DNA of 34,641 nt from Minisyncoccota bacterium. GTDB lineage: Bacteria; Patescibacteriota; Minisyncoccia; Moranbacterales; GCA-2747515. Of the stretch, positions 16,610-23,957 are shown piece after piece. Location of the stretch: positions 1 to 34,641 of the forward strand of contig JAHDCW010000007.1 of assembly GCA_020629675.1 (NCBI GenBank), written 5' to 3'. The translations under genes were made by a program, and so were the position numbers. Numbering within the stretch: the first letter of the stretch is position 1; each line of letters starts with the position of its first letter. The notes beneath the pieces were generated by a model that saw only the letters and a list, made by a program, of their open reading frames with translations, was not told the DNA's origin and searched no databases.

Positions 16610-16802
16610 ATCGTTTATTGGTGACACTCAGGTCGTTCGTCGCCGGATATATCCTTTGTAGTACAGGAGATCAATCTTGTCCTAAAAAAGATGTATCCGT
16701 GCCTCGAACTGCAGAGGAACACGCAATTCTCGCTCGGAATAATCGGGGTTTTAGTTTCGCTTCTATGCTAAGGCCAGAGGTTTAAACTCGTATTTAATTA
16801 CT
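16610..16802 (+). promoter_or_regulatory. Structured leader before rplK, candidate ribosomal protein control element
   Basis: This 193-nt gap has no convincing gene. It can fold into a 10-bp stem with one G-U pair (16644-16653 with 16690-16699) enclosing a small AGGA/TCCT hairpin (16665-16668 with 16680-16683), followed by a CCTC/GAGG hairpin (16702-16705 with 16714-16717). In many bacteria L1 represses the L11-L1 mRNA by binding a leader mimic of its 23S rRNA site, so this is a candidate site. That role is inference; I could not match the L1 consensus by eye. Confidence 0.4.
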
Positions 16803-17228
16803 ATGTCAGATAAGAAAGTAACAACTATCATCAAGCTGCAAATCCAGGCTGGTAAAGCAAATCCAGCACCACCAGTTGGTCCTGCACTTGGTCAGCACGG
16901 TATCAATATCCAAGATTTCTGTACCCAATTTAATGCAGCAACAGCAGATAAGGGGGGGTCAGTCGTGCCAGTAGAGATCTCAGTCTATGAGGATCGCTCA
17001 TTCAGCTTTATCATGAAGACGCCGCCAGCAGCGGAGCTTCTTAAAAAGGCAGCTGGTGTCAAAAAAGGTGCAGGTAACCCACTTACCGACAAGGTAGGTA
17101 GCGTCACCAAAGCACAGGTCCAGGAAATCGCAGAAACTAAGATGCAAGATCTCAATGCAGCAAATGTAGAAGCTGCGATGAAGATCGTCGAGGGGACAGC
17201 GCGATCAATGGGTATTGAGGTAAAATAA
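16803..17228 (+). CDS. rplK: 50S ribosomal protein L11
   Basis: A 141-residue L11 of standard length. The N-terminal domain has the [22 protein letters not shown] segment that contacts translation factors and thiostrepton-type antibiotics. The C-terminal domain binds the GTPase-associated centre of 23S rRNA and ends with the [11 protein letters not shown] motif. Prolines 20-28 and the lysines of [11 protein letters not shown] are in place. It is followed 45 bp later by rplA, as in most bacteria. Confidence 0.98.
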   Translation: MSDKKVTTIIKLQIQAGKANPAPPVGPALGQHGINIQDFCTQFNAATADKGGSVVPVEISVYEDRSFSFIMKTPPAAELLKKAAGVKKGAGNPLTDKVGSVTKAQVQEIAETKMQDLNAANVEAAMKIVEGTARSMGIEVK

Positions 17229-17236
17229 TATTAATC

Positions 17237-17265
17237 GTGGGAGGGGTTCATCTCCGCTAGACCAC
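17237..17265 (+). other. Hairpin between rplK and rplA
   Basis: GTGG/CCAC and GGAG/CTCC pairings form an interrupted stem in the 45-nt rplK-rplA spacer, just before the rplA start. It could affect rplA translation; no known element is recognised. Confidence 0.3.
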
Positions 17266-17273
17266 AACATTTT

Positions 17274-17951
17274 ATGAAAAGAGGAAAAAACTATACAGCT
17301 TCTCAAGAGGCGATTGATAAAAATAAAGTTTACGAGCTAAGAGAAGCTTTTGAGCTAGTTAAGGAGCAATCTAAGGCAAAATTTGATGAGTCAGTTGAGA
17401 TTCATGTGCGACTTAACATTGACCCAAAGAAGGGTGATCAAGCAATCCGTGGCTCTGTTTCACTTCCGCATGGTACTGGCAAGACAGCACGTATCGCTGC
17501 CATTACCGAGTCTAAAGCTGATGAAGCAAAAGCTGCTGGTGCAGACCTTATAGGTGGCCAAGAAATGATCGATGAGATCAAGGCTGGTAAGTTGCCAGAG
17601 GCTGATGTCATCGTAACAACGCCAGACATGATGCCAAAGCTTGCTGCTGCGGCAAAGGTGCTCGGACCACGAGGTCTTATGCCAAGCCCTAAAAACGATA
17701 CAGTCACACCTGATATTGCAAATGCAATTGCAGAGCTGAAAAAAGGACGTGAGAACTACAAAAATGATAACTCAGCTAATATCCATCAGGTAGTTGGTAA
17801 AGTATCATTTGATGCTGATAAACTTACGGAGAATGCGTCTGCATTTATCGAGTCACTTCGCTCACAAAAAAATGAAGCACACAAAGGTAATCTTTTGATC
17901 AGTGCGACGACGTGTTCTACGATGGGGCCGTCAGTGCGGATCAAGATCTAG
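17274..17951 (+). CDS. rplA: 50S ribosomal protein L1
   Basis: A 225-residue L1 of normal length. It forms the L1 stalk that guides deacylated tRNA out of the E site and often represses its own operon. Characteristic segments: KFDESVEIHVRLNIDPKKGDQ (30-51), RGSVSLPHGTGK, the domain II core with VLGPRGLMPSPKNDTVT, and the C-terminal TCSTMGPSVRI. A perfect terminator hairpin follows 26 bp after the stop, closing the secE-nusG-rplK-rplA unit. Its presence is of interest because some CPR groups lack L1. Confidence 0.98.
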   Translation: MKRGKNYTASQEAIDKNKVYELREAFELVKEQSKAKFDESVEIHVRLNIDPKKGDQAIRGSVSLPHGTGKTARIAAITESKADEAKAAGADLIGGQEMIDEIKAGKLPEADVIVTTPDMMPKLAAAAKVLGPRGLMPSPKNDTVTPDIANAIAELKKGRENYKNDNSANIHQVVGKVSFDADKLTENASAFIESLRSQKNEAHKGNLLISATTCSTMGPSVRIKI

Positions 17952-17977
17952 TTCTAGGTCATTGGTGGATTTAGTAT

Positions 17978-18008
17978 AACAAAGACTCCCGAAATGGGAG
18001 TCTTTGTT
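17978..18008. terminator. Intrinsic terminator after rplA
   Basis: Perfect 13-bp arms (17978-17990 and 17996-18008) with a GAAAT loop. The right arm ends TTTGTT and merges with the -35 TTGACA of the next promoter. Confidence 0.85.
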
Positions 18009-18034
18009 GACATTGAGGTGTAATCTGATACGCT
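18007..18034 (+). promoter_or_regulatory. Putative promoter of the AAA-CYTH gene
   Basis: A perfect TTGACA (18007-18012) overlaps the end of the rplA terminator. At 16 bp lies TACGCT (18029-18034), which keeps the key T, A and final T of a -10. A good purine-rich ribosome site (AAAGGGTGG) follows before the ATG at 18065. Confidence 0.45.
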
Positions 18035-18064
18035 GGAGGCAGTTCTTTTATAAAGGGTGGAAAA

Positions 18065-19150
18065 ATGTCTGACAAGGTAATAAAAATTGTTTTTACTGGA
18101 GGTCCTTGCGGGGGCAAGAGTACGGCAATTGCGGAAGTTCAAAAACGTTTTACAAAACTTGGCTACGTAGTGTTAGTCTGCTGTGAAGCTGCTACCGCAC
18201 TCGGTGATGCGGGGATGAGTCCAGCTGAGTATGGGTCGACGTCCTATTTTCAGGAAATTATATTAAGAAAAATCATACAAGAAGAAGATCTTTTATGTGA
18301 AGCGCTCCTGAAAATTCCGTCTGATAAGCCACGGATACTTTTGTGTGATCGTGGTGTCAAAGATGGTGAGGCATATGTTGGCGAGGATAGCTTTCATGCG
18401 TGCATAAAGGGGATGGGCTTGTCTGTTGTTGAGCTTAGAGATCGTCGCTATGACGGTGTAATTCATCTCGTAACCGCTGCAGATGGAGCGGGGGATTACT
18501 ATACGACAGCAAATAATGAGATGCGACACGAGTCACCGGAATTGGCGCGTGAGCTAGATCGAAAAACAATGCATGCCTGGGTAGGCTGTCCTCATTTGTG
18601 CGTGATTGACAATAGTACTAACTTTGAACTAAAGCTTGACCGAGTAATGGGGGCTGTTTCTCATGTTGTGGGAATTCCTCAACCGCAAGAAATTGAACGA
18701 AAATTTCTTGTTCATGCAGATTTTTCATTGAAGGATATGTGTGTGCCATATCAAACGATTAATATTGTTCAGCTTTATCTTGCTGATATGTCGCGTATAC
18801 GACTACGCTCGCAATATGGTCATCATATATGTTTCCATACACGTAAAGAATTTCTGAATAGTAGAAAGCGAAATGAATTAGAGCGCATCTTATTTCAAGA
18901 GGAGTACATGCGTTTGCAGCTAGATATTTCACCGGAGCATGTGCCAATTGTAAAAGATCGTTCATGCTTTGTTTCTGAGAGCCAGTACTTCGAGTTAGAT
19001 TTTTTTCAGAGGCGGAATAAATTGAAGTTATTAGAGTTAGAACTTTTACATGAAGATCAGCCGATTTTATTACCTGAGTTCATACCTATTGTACGCGAAG
19101 TTACTGATGAGACTGAGTTTTCAAACGTGAATCTTGCAAAGGCGTATTAA
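18065..19150 (+). CDS. AAA_28 P-loop ATPase fused to a CYTH domain (TTD14-like architecture)
   Basis: A 361-residue two-domain protein. The N-terminal domain (about 5-200) is an NadR-like AAA_28 NTPase with Walker A GGPCGGKST (12-20), CCEAATAL (39-46) and a Walker-B-like LLCDRGVKDGEAY (92-104). The C-terminal domain (about 208-361) is a CYTH/triphosphate-tunnel domain with the diagnostic EIERK (209-213), basic strands RIRLR (244-248) and FHTRK, and acidic strands FELDF (309-313) and LELELLHED. CYTH domains bind or cleave triphosphates. The same order of domains is known from animal TTD14. The substrate is unknown. It has its own ribosome site and terminator and lies just upstream of the nucleotide cluster. 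Confidence 0.85.
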   Translation: MSDKVIKIVFTGGPCGGKSTAIAEVQKRFTKLGYVVLVCCEAATALGDAGMSPAEYGSTSYFQEIILRKIIQEEDLLCEALLKIPSDKPRILLCDRGVKDGEAYVGEDSFHACIKGMGLSVVELRDRRYDGVIHLVTAADGAGDYYTTANNEMRHESPELARELDRKTMHAWVGCPHLCVIDNSTNFELKLDRVMGAVSHVVGIPQPQEIERKFLVHADFSLKDMCVPYQTINIVQLYLADMSRIRLRSQYGHHICFHTRKEFLNSRKRNELERILFQEEYMRLQLDISPEHVPIVKDRSCFVSESQYFELDFFQRRNKLKLLELELLHEDQPILLPEFIPIVREVTDETEFSNVNLAKAY

Positions 19151-19153
19151 TTT

Positions 19154-19187
19154 AAAAACCTGCTGATTATATAATCAGCAGGTTTTT
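19154..19187. terminator. Long palindromic terminator after the AAA-CYTH gene
   Basis: Perfect 17-bp arms (19154-19170 and 19171-19187) with no unpaired centre and T6 at the end. The A5 at the other end makes it bidirectional, so it can also serve the convergent gene at 19257. Confidence 0.92.
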
Positions 19188-19256
19188 TACGTCCAAAAAA
19201 TTGGATGACTTATATGATATTGAAACGCCGATGCGGTTCACGTCTAGAAGGAGCGG

Positions 19257-19550
19257 TTAATGGAGCAGTCTTTTTTGTATTTGTATAAATATAATAAGTT
19301 GTATCATGAAAAGTGCGCCGGCAATTACGGCTAATGTTGGCAGGTTTAGCAAGAGAAAAACTAAAAGACTGATGGGCATCATCAACCATGTTAAAAAAAA
19401 GATTTCATAATACGTTCTTTTTTTAAAACTCACTTTTTCCATTATCCTTAAGAATGTGCTGCTATTATTGTCGTATATTTTTTTTACGAAGTATACCCCG
19501 TAGAACACAGATAGGAACATTTCAGATATAAACTGAATAGTTTGGTGCAT
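19257..19550 (-). CDS. Hypothetical small membrane protein
   Basis: A 97-residue reading frame on the opposite strand to its neighbours. It has a hydrophobic N-terminal segment (about 5-22), a basic loop (KVSFKKRTYYE, about 39-49) and a long hydrophobic hairpin (about 50-90) containing TWLMMPISLLVFLLLNLP. No family is recognised. Support for a real gene: membrane-protein composition, a minus-strand promoter (TTGACT at 19602-19607, 17-bp spacer, TAGCGT at 19579-19584) and a bidirectional terminator about 70 bp beyond its stop. It is more AT-rich than the flanking genes and may have been acquired. The fold and role are unknown. Confidence 0.55.
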   Translation of the reverse strand: MHQTIQFISEMFLSVFYGVYFVKKIYDNNSSTFLRIMEKVSFKKRTYYEIFFLTWLMMPISLLVFLLLNLPTLAVIAGALFMIQLIIFIQIQKRLLH

Positions 19551-19578
19551 GCCTTACTCACTGTTTACGCTTAGTTGC

Positions 19579-19607
19579 ACGCTATCATTTCGAATTAAAA
19601 AAGTCAA
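19579..19607 (-). promoter_or_regulatory. Putative minus-strand promoter of the small membrane protein
   Basis: TTGACT (minus strand, 19602-19607), a 17-bp spacer and TAGCGT (19579-19584). Good -35, weak -10. Confidence 0.35.
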
Positions 19608-19732
19608 CTATGCTCCAGGTCCTTCTCCTTGTCTTGGGGGGGTGGTTGATACGCCCCATTTACCTCGCTTAAGTCTGGCTAGTTCTTGCTGTAAGATTAT
19701 TGAATTGATGTTTTAATTTGAGGCATATTTGT

Positions 19733-19761
19733 TCGACAAAATCTAATGAGGCTGGTATGAT
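19733..19761 (+). promoter_or_regulatory. Promoter of the nucleotide cluster
   Basis: TCGACA (19733-19738), a 17-bp spacer and an extended -10 TGGTATGAT (19753-19761). Initiation is predicted near 19768, 18 nt before the adenylate-kinase-like start. Confidence 0.7.
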
Positions 19762-19785
19762 GGGCTACGTAGTTAAGAGAAAAAA

Positions 19786-20346
19786 ATGAAGGATTTAATA
19801 TTAGTTGGCATCCAGGGATCAGGCAAGGGGACGCAGGCTAAAATGCTTGTCGAGCAGTATGGATATCACGTGATTGCAACTGGGGATTACTTTCGCAGTC
19901 TCAAGGATAACCCAAGTCTGCTTGCGCAGAAAATTACAGAAACAATCAACCGCGGTGATTATATCGATGATGTAACAGTTATGGAGATTGTGGAGGAGAT
20001 GGTAGAGGGCGTAGACAAAACTAAACCATTACTTTTTGATGGTGTACCACGCTCAGAGGTGCAGCGAGTAAGGCTTGAGGAAATGCTGGCAGCGCGCGGG
20101 CGCGCGTTTATCGTATTGATGTTGGATATTCCTGAGGAGGTAGCTATTGAGCGACTGCTCAAGCGCGCTGAAATAGAAGGTCGTGCTGACGATACAGAAG
20201 AAGGGATCCGTAGTCGGCTCGGTGAATACTACGCTCACACAAAGCCAATGATCACGTCATGGCAAGAAAGAGGTGTTGTCAGTGTGATTGATGGGATGCA
20301 GTCACCTAGAGAGGTTTCTGCCAGTATCCATAAGATCTTAGCCTAA
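19786..20346 (+). CDS. Adenylate-kinase-family nucleoside monophosphate kinase
   Basis: A 186-residue P-loop NMP kinase. The ATP loop is GIQGSGKGTQ (8-17), the NMP-binding region contains ATGDYFR (31-37), DGVPRSEVQ matches the DGFPR motif, and the LID region is the short form (IEGRADDTEEGIRSRL) without the zinc-binding insert. The usual product is ADP from AMP and ATP. However, CPR genomes often carry several adk-like paralogues, and this one heads a deoxynucleotide cluster, so another NMP is possible. It has its own promoter; dcd follows 47 bp later. Confidence 0.85.
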   Translation: MKDLILVGIQGSGKGTQAKMLVEQYGYHVIATGDYFRSLKDNPSLLAQKITETINRGDYIDDVTVMEIVEEMVEGVDKTKPLLFDGVPRSEVQRVRLEEMLAARGRAFIVLMLDIPEEVAIERLLKRAEIEGRADDTEEGIRSRLGEYYAHTKPMITSWQERGVVSVIDGMQSPREVSASIHKILA

Positions 20347-20393
20347 AGATAGAGCTTTGTGTTACTATCATAAAGAGAGTATAAAAAAACTTT

Positions 20394-20957
20394 ATGATTT
20401 TATCTGACAGAGATATTAAGAAAGCAGTTACTGGGGGCGCAATCAGTATCGTGCCTTATAGTGAAAACGACGTGCAGCCGGCAAGTGTTGATATTCACTT
20501 GGACCGGGAGTTTATGGTGTTTGACGTAAATCGTAATTTCGTCATCGATACGCGTCAACCTGTTGAAAATCTGATGAAGTCAATCACAATCAAAGATGAT
20601 GAGGCTTTTGTTCTTCATCCTGGTGAGTTTGCTCTGGGGCTGATCCTCGAAGAGACGGGAGTTGATGCTGAGCATGTTGGTCGACTGGAGGGAAAGAGTT
20701 CATTGGGACGTCTGGGGTTGATCATCCACACAACAGCAGGTTATCTTGATCCGGGCAACCGCCTCAAGATGACACTTGAGCTCTATAATGCAGGCCGCCT
20801 TCCGATCAAGCTTTATTATAAAATGCCGATTGGGCAAATGGCATTTGAAAAAATGTCGAGTCCAAGTGAGCGACCATATGGCTCAAAGGGGCTTAACAGT
20901 AAATATTATGGTGATCAAGGGGTGCAAGCAAGTAAGATGCATGAAAATAAGTTTTAA
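20394..20957 (+). CDS. dcd: dCTP deaminase
   Basis: A 187-residue trimeric dUTPase-fold enzyme that converts dCTP to dUTP, the first step towards dTTP in bacteria without dCMP deaminase. Conserved segments: DVQPASVDIHLD (26-37), the signature EGKSSLGRLGL (99-109), HTTAGYLDPG (112-121) and MTLELYN with the catalytic-type Glu129. Some members (M. jannaschii, M. tuberculosis) also hydrolyse dUTP to dUMP; I cannot decide from sequence alone. There is no stand-alone trimeric dUTPase in the window, so either this enzyme or the MazG protein may do that step. The next gene has its own promoter 39 bp downstream. Confidence 0.93.
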   Translation: MILSDRDIKKAVTGGAISIVPYSENDVQPASVDIHLDREFMVFDVNRNFVIDTRQPVENLMKSITIKDDEAFVLHPGEFALGLILEETGVDAEHVGRLEGKSSLGRLGLIIHTTAGYLDPGNRLKMTLELYNAGRLPIKLYYKMPIGQMAFEKMSSPSERPYGSKGLNSKYYGDQGVQASKMHENKF

Positions 20958-20995
20958 GGATAGTAAGGATTTGTCCGCACAATTCAGTGATTTAA

Positions 20996-21024
20996 TTGAC
21001 AATAAATTTTAAAGTTTGTAGAGT
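20996..21024 (+). promoter_or_regulatory. Promoter of the ThyX-like gene
   Basis: A perfect TTGACA (20996-21001), a 17-bp spacer and TAGAGT (21019-21024), predicting initiation near 21031. A GGAG-type ribosome site precedes the ATG at 21058. Confidence 0.6.
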
Positions 21025-21057
21025 ACCAATGGTTCTTTTAGACTGGAGAATAGAATT

Positions 21058-22356
21058 ATGAATGTAGTTGATGAAAAAGTTGTTGATGGTTTAACCCTCT
21101 CAACTGTGACAACAAAAAGAGGTATTACGATCAATGCGCTTCATGTGAAAAAATTCGATCCTGAGATACAAGCGGCGCTAGGTGCTTCTTTATCCAGGGA
21201 TCCCTCTGGGTTACGAGAAAGAATAAAAAAGGTCTTAGGTGATGATGTTATGAAAAAACGCATCATGGATGTTTTTTTTAAGAAATATGGACACAACTCG
21301 ATTGGTGACATGGGTTTCATGATCATGTCAATTGAAGGGCTTTCCATGAAAGGTGCAGTTAATGTGGTGGAGCATCAGCTCTTTAATGGTCAAGAGGCTT
21401 CCACGCGATACATCAACTTTGAAGACATGGGATTCTTGCCTGTTTCTGAAGATGTGGATCAATTTTCTCAAAAATGTTTTGGTCTATATCAAAGACTTAA
21501 AGCAAATCTTTTGACTCATTTTGTTAGTCAGGGGATGGAAGAGAAGGCTGCTGAGCCAAAGGCGTTCGATATTGCAGGTGCTTTTTTGCCAATTTCTGCG
21601 AGAACAAATGTCTATTGGGTGGGCTCTATTCGTACCTATATTGATAAAATTCGTGAGCTGACTTCCCTTGATCAAGAAGATCAAGAAATAGGTATGGCTA
21701 TGGAGGCTGTACTTGATCATGTGTGTCCAAACTCCGTGAGGCGAGTGGACGCTGATTCTTTGCGGGATCAGCTTAACCAGGAGCGCAACATTCTCACGCG
21801 TGAAAAGGGGTTAGTCAAAGCTGGGGTGTCACTTAGCGCCTTTAATCTCAACGGTTTTAAAGAATTCATGAGCTACAGTAAGTCAAATATTCTCTCTTCT
21901 AAGGCGCTCTCAGTTTTTGGAAATATAAATGTTTTTTCTGATATCGACTTCAGGTCAGCTCGGGATATTCACAGGCATCGCATTTTTCCTGTAAATAAAA
22001 TTTTGTCTTATGAATCATGTGGAGTAGAAGAATTTTATTTAAATGAGATACCTGATGATGGATTGAGGGAGGAGATATCCAGGGAGGTTCGTGCGATTAT
22101 TCAAGAGGCTGAAGTATTGGATGGTGGTGAATATGGCATGCCGATGGCGGTTAAATTTTCATATGCAATGTCGGGACCTCTTAATGGGTGGTTGTACTTC
22201 CTTCACTTGCGTTCTGGTAAAACCGTTCATCCTACTGTGATTTCATTTGCTCATAAAGTTGCTTCTGTGTTAGAACGAGAACTTGGACTTACAGGTCTTT
22301 GTAGGTCAGAAGCTGTCGATTATGCTGCCAGATCAGAGGATGCAAATAAAGTTTGA
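21058..22356 (+). CDS. Double-length ThyX-like protein (FAD-dependent thymidylate synthase family)
   Basis: A 432-residue protein, about twice the canonical ThyX (220-250). Two ThyX-like halves can be seen. Half 1 (about 75-225) has YGHNS (77-81), QEASTRY (112-118) in place of NExSxRY, and ARTNVYW (181-187). Half 2 (about 285-410) has HRHR (305-308) and LNGWLYFLHLR (375-385). The RHRx7S motif is split: half 1 has EHQ (105-107) where RHR is expected but keeps the serine, while half 2 has RHR without a serine at the right spacing. The dUMP-binding EIR is EIG (Gly212) in half 1. ThyX makes dTMP from dUMP with FAD and methylenetetrahydrofolate; the cluster context supports a related reaction. It is the only gene here ending in TGA, followed directly by TAA. 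Confidence 0.75.
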   Translation: MNVVDEKVVDGLTLSTVTTKRGITINALHVKKFDPEIQAALGASLSRDPSGLRERIKKVLGDDVMKKRIMDVFFKKYGHNSIGDMGFMIMSIEGLSMKGAVNVVEHQLFNGQEASTRYINFEDMGFLPVSEDVDQFSQKCFGLYQRLKANLLTHFVSQGMEEKAAEPKAFDIAGAFLPISARTNVYWVGSIRTYIDKIRELTSLDQEDQEIGMAMEAVLDHVCPNSVRRVDADSLRDQLNQERNILTREKGLVKAGVSLSAFNLNGFKEFMSYSKSNILSSKALSVFGNINVFSDIDFRSARDIHRHRIFPVNKILSYESCGVEEFYLNEIPDDGLREEISREVRAIIQEAEVLDGGEYGMPMAVKFSYAMSGPLNGWLYFLHLRSGKTVHPTVISFAHKVASVLERELGLTGLCRSEAVDYAARSEDANKV

Positions 22357-22365
22357 TAAAACAAC

Positions 22366-22394
22366 GACAGGGCTAAATAAAGCCCTGTCTTTTT
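22366..22394 (+). terminator. Intrinsic terminator after the ThyX-like gene
   Basis: A 9-bp stem GACAGGGCT/AGCCCTGTC (22366-22374 with 22381-22389), a 6-nt loop and a T5 run. Confidence 0.9.
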
Positions 22395-22412
22395 CTTAGT
22401 GAGTTTATCCGT

Positions 22413-22418
22413 TATACT
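22413..22418 (+). promoter_or_regulatory. Putative -10 of the kinase-MazG operon
   Basis: TATACT 24 bp before the ATG at 22442. The -35 position (TTTTTC) is poor, overlapping the T-run of the terminator. It is the only candidate between the terminator and the next gene. Confidence 0.4.
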
Positions 22419-22441
22419 AGACGCAGGATTAACTGATTCTT

Positions 22442-23005
22442 ATGAAGAAAATTATTATCGGTATCGCAGGTGAGATGGCATCTGGCAAGGGTACAGTTGC
22501 AGATTACCTTGCAAGAAAATATGGTGCCATCTACATGCGGTACAGCAAGGTATTGCGTGACATCTTGGATCGATTGCATATTCCTCAAGATCGCACTGAG
22601 CTTAACAAAGTTTCTGTTGCCTTAAGGGATGCATTTGGAGATGAGCTACTATCGGATGTTTTAAAAAGTGATATCGAGAAGTCCTCAGAGCAATTTTTTG
22701 TGGTCGAAGCAATTAGGAGACAGTCGGAGGTAGATGCATTGTCTAATATTGAGGGAGTTGAGTTTTTTCTTTTATACATGCAGACTGATGTCAGGAAGCG
22801 TTATGATCGCCTAGTTGAGCGAGGAGAGAATATTGGGGATGCGCAGAAATCTTTTGAGGAGTTTGAGCAAGATCACGCCCTGACTACAGAAAAAACGATT
22901 GGCCCGCTTAAAAGTCAGGCGCATCATGTTATCACAAACGATGGTACGCTTGCGGATCTTCTTGCGGAAGTTGATGGGGTATATCGTGATGTAACGATGA
23001 AGTAG
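22442..23005 (+). CDS. P-loop (deoxy)nucleotide monophosphate kinase-like protein
   Basis: A 187-residue AAA_18/dephospho-CoA-kinase-like P-loop protein. The phosphate loop is GEMASGKGT (10-18), followed by a basic helix, YMRYSKVLRDIL (about 31-42) in the acceptor-binding region, VEAIRRQSEVDAL (88-100) and the lid-like RYDRLVERGENIGD. This layout recurs in phage and CPR dNMP or CMP kinases. The acceptor is not decided by sequence. The gene begins an operon of closely spaced genes (gaps of 5, 9 and 5 bp) with the thymidylate-kinase-like protein, MazG and the protein at 23958, which argues for a deoxynucleotide substrate. Confidence 0.75.
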   Translation: MKKIIIGIAGEMASGKGTVADYLARKYGAIYMRYSKVLRDILDRLHIPQDRTELNKVSVALRDAFGDELLSDVLKSDIEKSSEQFFVVEAIRRQSEVDALSNIEGVEFFLLYMQTDVRKRYDRLVERGENIGDAQKSFEEFEQDHALTTEKTIGPLKSQAHHVITNDGTLADLLAEVDGVYRDVTMK

Positions 23006-23010
23006 GTGTT

Positions 23011-23610
23011 ATGAAAAAAGGAAAGCTTATAGCAGTTTACGGAATTAACGGAATCGGCAAATCAACGCAGATTGATATTTTGCAAAAAGCGCTACGAGAA
23101 AAAGGTATCTCAGTGCGCTACCAGAAATATCCAGTGTATGACCTCGAGCCAGAAGGGCCATTTCTCAATAAGTACTTACGAGATGAGCGATTCCGCTCTG
23201 AAAATCAAATATCGACACATGCACTGCAAGAGAAGTTTGCCAAAAATCGCACCCGTTATGAGTCAACGCTCAAAGATATCCTTGGCGCAGGAGAGAGCGT
23301 CATTGCTGAAGACTATGTGGGCACAGGAATTGTTTGGGGTCTGACATGGGGAGGTTCTTACACATTTCTGCGAGAAATCAATAAAAATTTGTTACGACCA
23401 GATGTTGAGATACTGATGGATGGAGAGAGGTTTGATACAGCTATTGAGAAGGGGCATCGCAATGAAGATGACGAAGAAAGGATAAGGATCTGTCGGAATT
23501 TCCTTTTAATGCTTGGTGAAATAGAAGGGTGGCATAAAGTTGATGCCGGTCAACCAAGGGTGGATGTGACACGTGCTATGATGGAAATCATAGATAAACA
23601 ATACAGCTAA
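23011..23610 (+). CDS. tmk: Thymidylate kinase-like protein
   Basis: A 199-residue P-loop kinase of the thymidylate kinase family, which phosphorylates dTMP to dTDP. The ATP loop is GINGIGKST (11-19), followed by VRYQKYPVYDLEPEGPFL, which matches the family segment around the dTMP-binding region. The usual DRY motif is EDY in AEDYVGTGIVWG (about 99-110), and the lid is HRNEDDEERIR. The altered DRY motif leaves some doubt about whether dTMP or another pyrimidine is the acceptor. It starts 5 bp after the preceding kinase with a GGTG ribosome site, so the two are translationally linked. Confidence 0.82.
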   Translation: MKKGKLIAVYGINGIGKSTQIDILQKALREKGISVRYQKYPVYDLEPEGPFLNKYLRDERFRSENQISTHALQEKFAKNRTRYESTLKDILGAGESVIAEDYVGTGIVWGLTWGGSYTFLREINKNLLRPDVEILMDGERFDTAIEKGHRNEDDEERIRICRNFLLMLGEIEGWHKVDAGQPRVDVTRAMMEIIDKQYS

Positions 23611-23619
23611 ATAGTCACT

Positions 23620-23952
23620 ATGGATTTTAATACCTATCAAGATCATGCGCGCAGTACAAATAAGCCACACGATGATGAATTTCAGAAACTGATAGCGATC
23701 GTTCTCGGTCTTTGTGATGAGGCTGGTGAGGTGCAAAGCATTTTTAAGAAATGGATTAGGGATGACGGCGCAGATCCTGAGAAGCTTTCAAAGGAGGATG
23801 TTGCAAAAGAGCTTGGGGATGTGCTTTGGTATATTGCGATAACAGCACATGAGCTTGGCATTGATCTTGAGGACATTGCGCGATTAAATGTTGAAAAACT
23901 CAAGAGTAGAAGCGAAAGAGGTGTCCTTGGCGGTAGTGGAGATAATCGATAA
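23620..23952 (+). CDS. MazG-type nucleotide pyrophosphohydrolase
   Basis: A 110-residue all-alpha NTP pyrophosphatase that hydrolyses (d)NTPs to NMP and pyrophosphate with Mg2+. The metal site is complete: Glu34 and Glu37 (DEAGE) with Glu64 and Asp67 (KELGDVLWY). Single-domain MazG proteins often act as house-cleaning enzymes. MazG relatives also include dUTPases, so this one could make dUMP from dUTP for the ThyX-like enzyme; that is inference. It sits 9 bp after the thymidylate-kinase-like gene and 5 bp before the next gene. Confidence 0.9.
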   Translation: MDFNTYQDHARSTNKPHDDEFQKLIAIVLGLCDEAGEVQSIFKKWIRDDGADPEKLSKEDVAKELGDVLWYIAITAHELGIDLEDIARLNVEKLKSRSERGVLGGSGDNR

Positions 23953-23957
23953 TTATC

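Noticed and set aside
16356-16661. Separate 101-codon gene overlapping nusG
   Set aside because: It lies in another frame of nusG and its tail runs into the structured rplK leader; no protein-like features.
19551-19785. tRNA or known riboswitch in the spacer before the adenylate-kinase-like gene
   Set aside because: No cloverleaf with a TTCGA-type T-arm, and no riboswitch core recognised.
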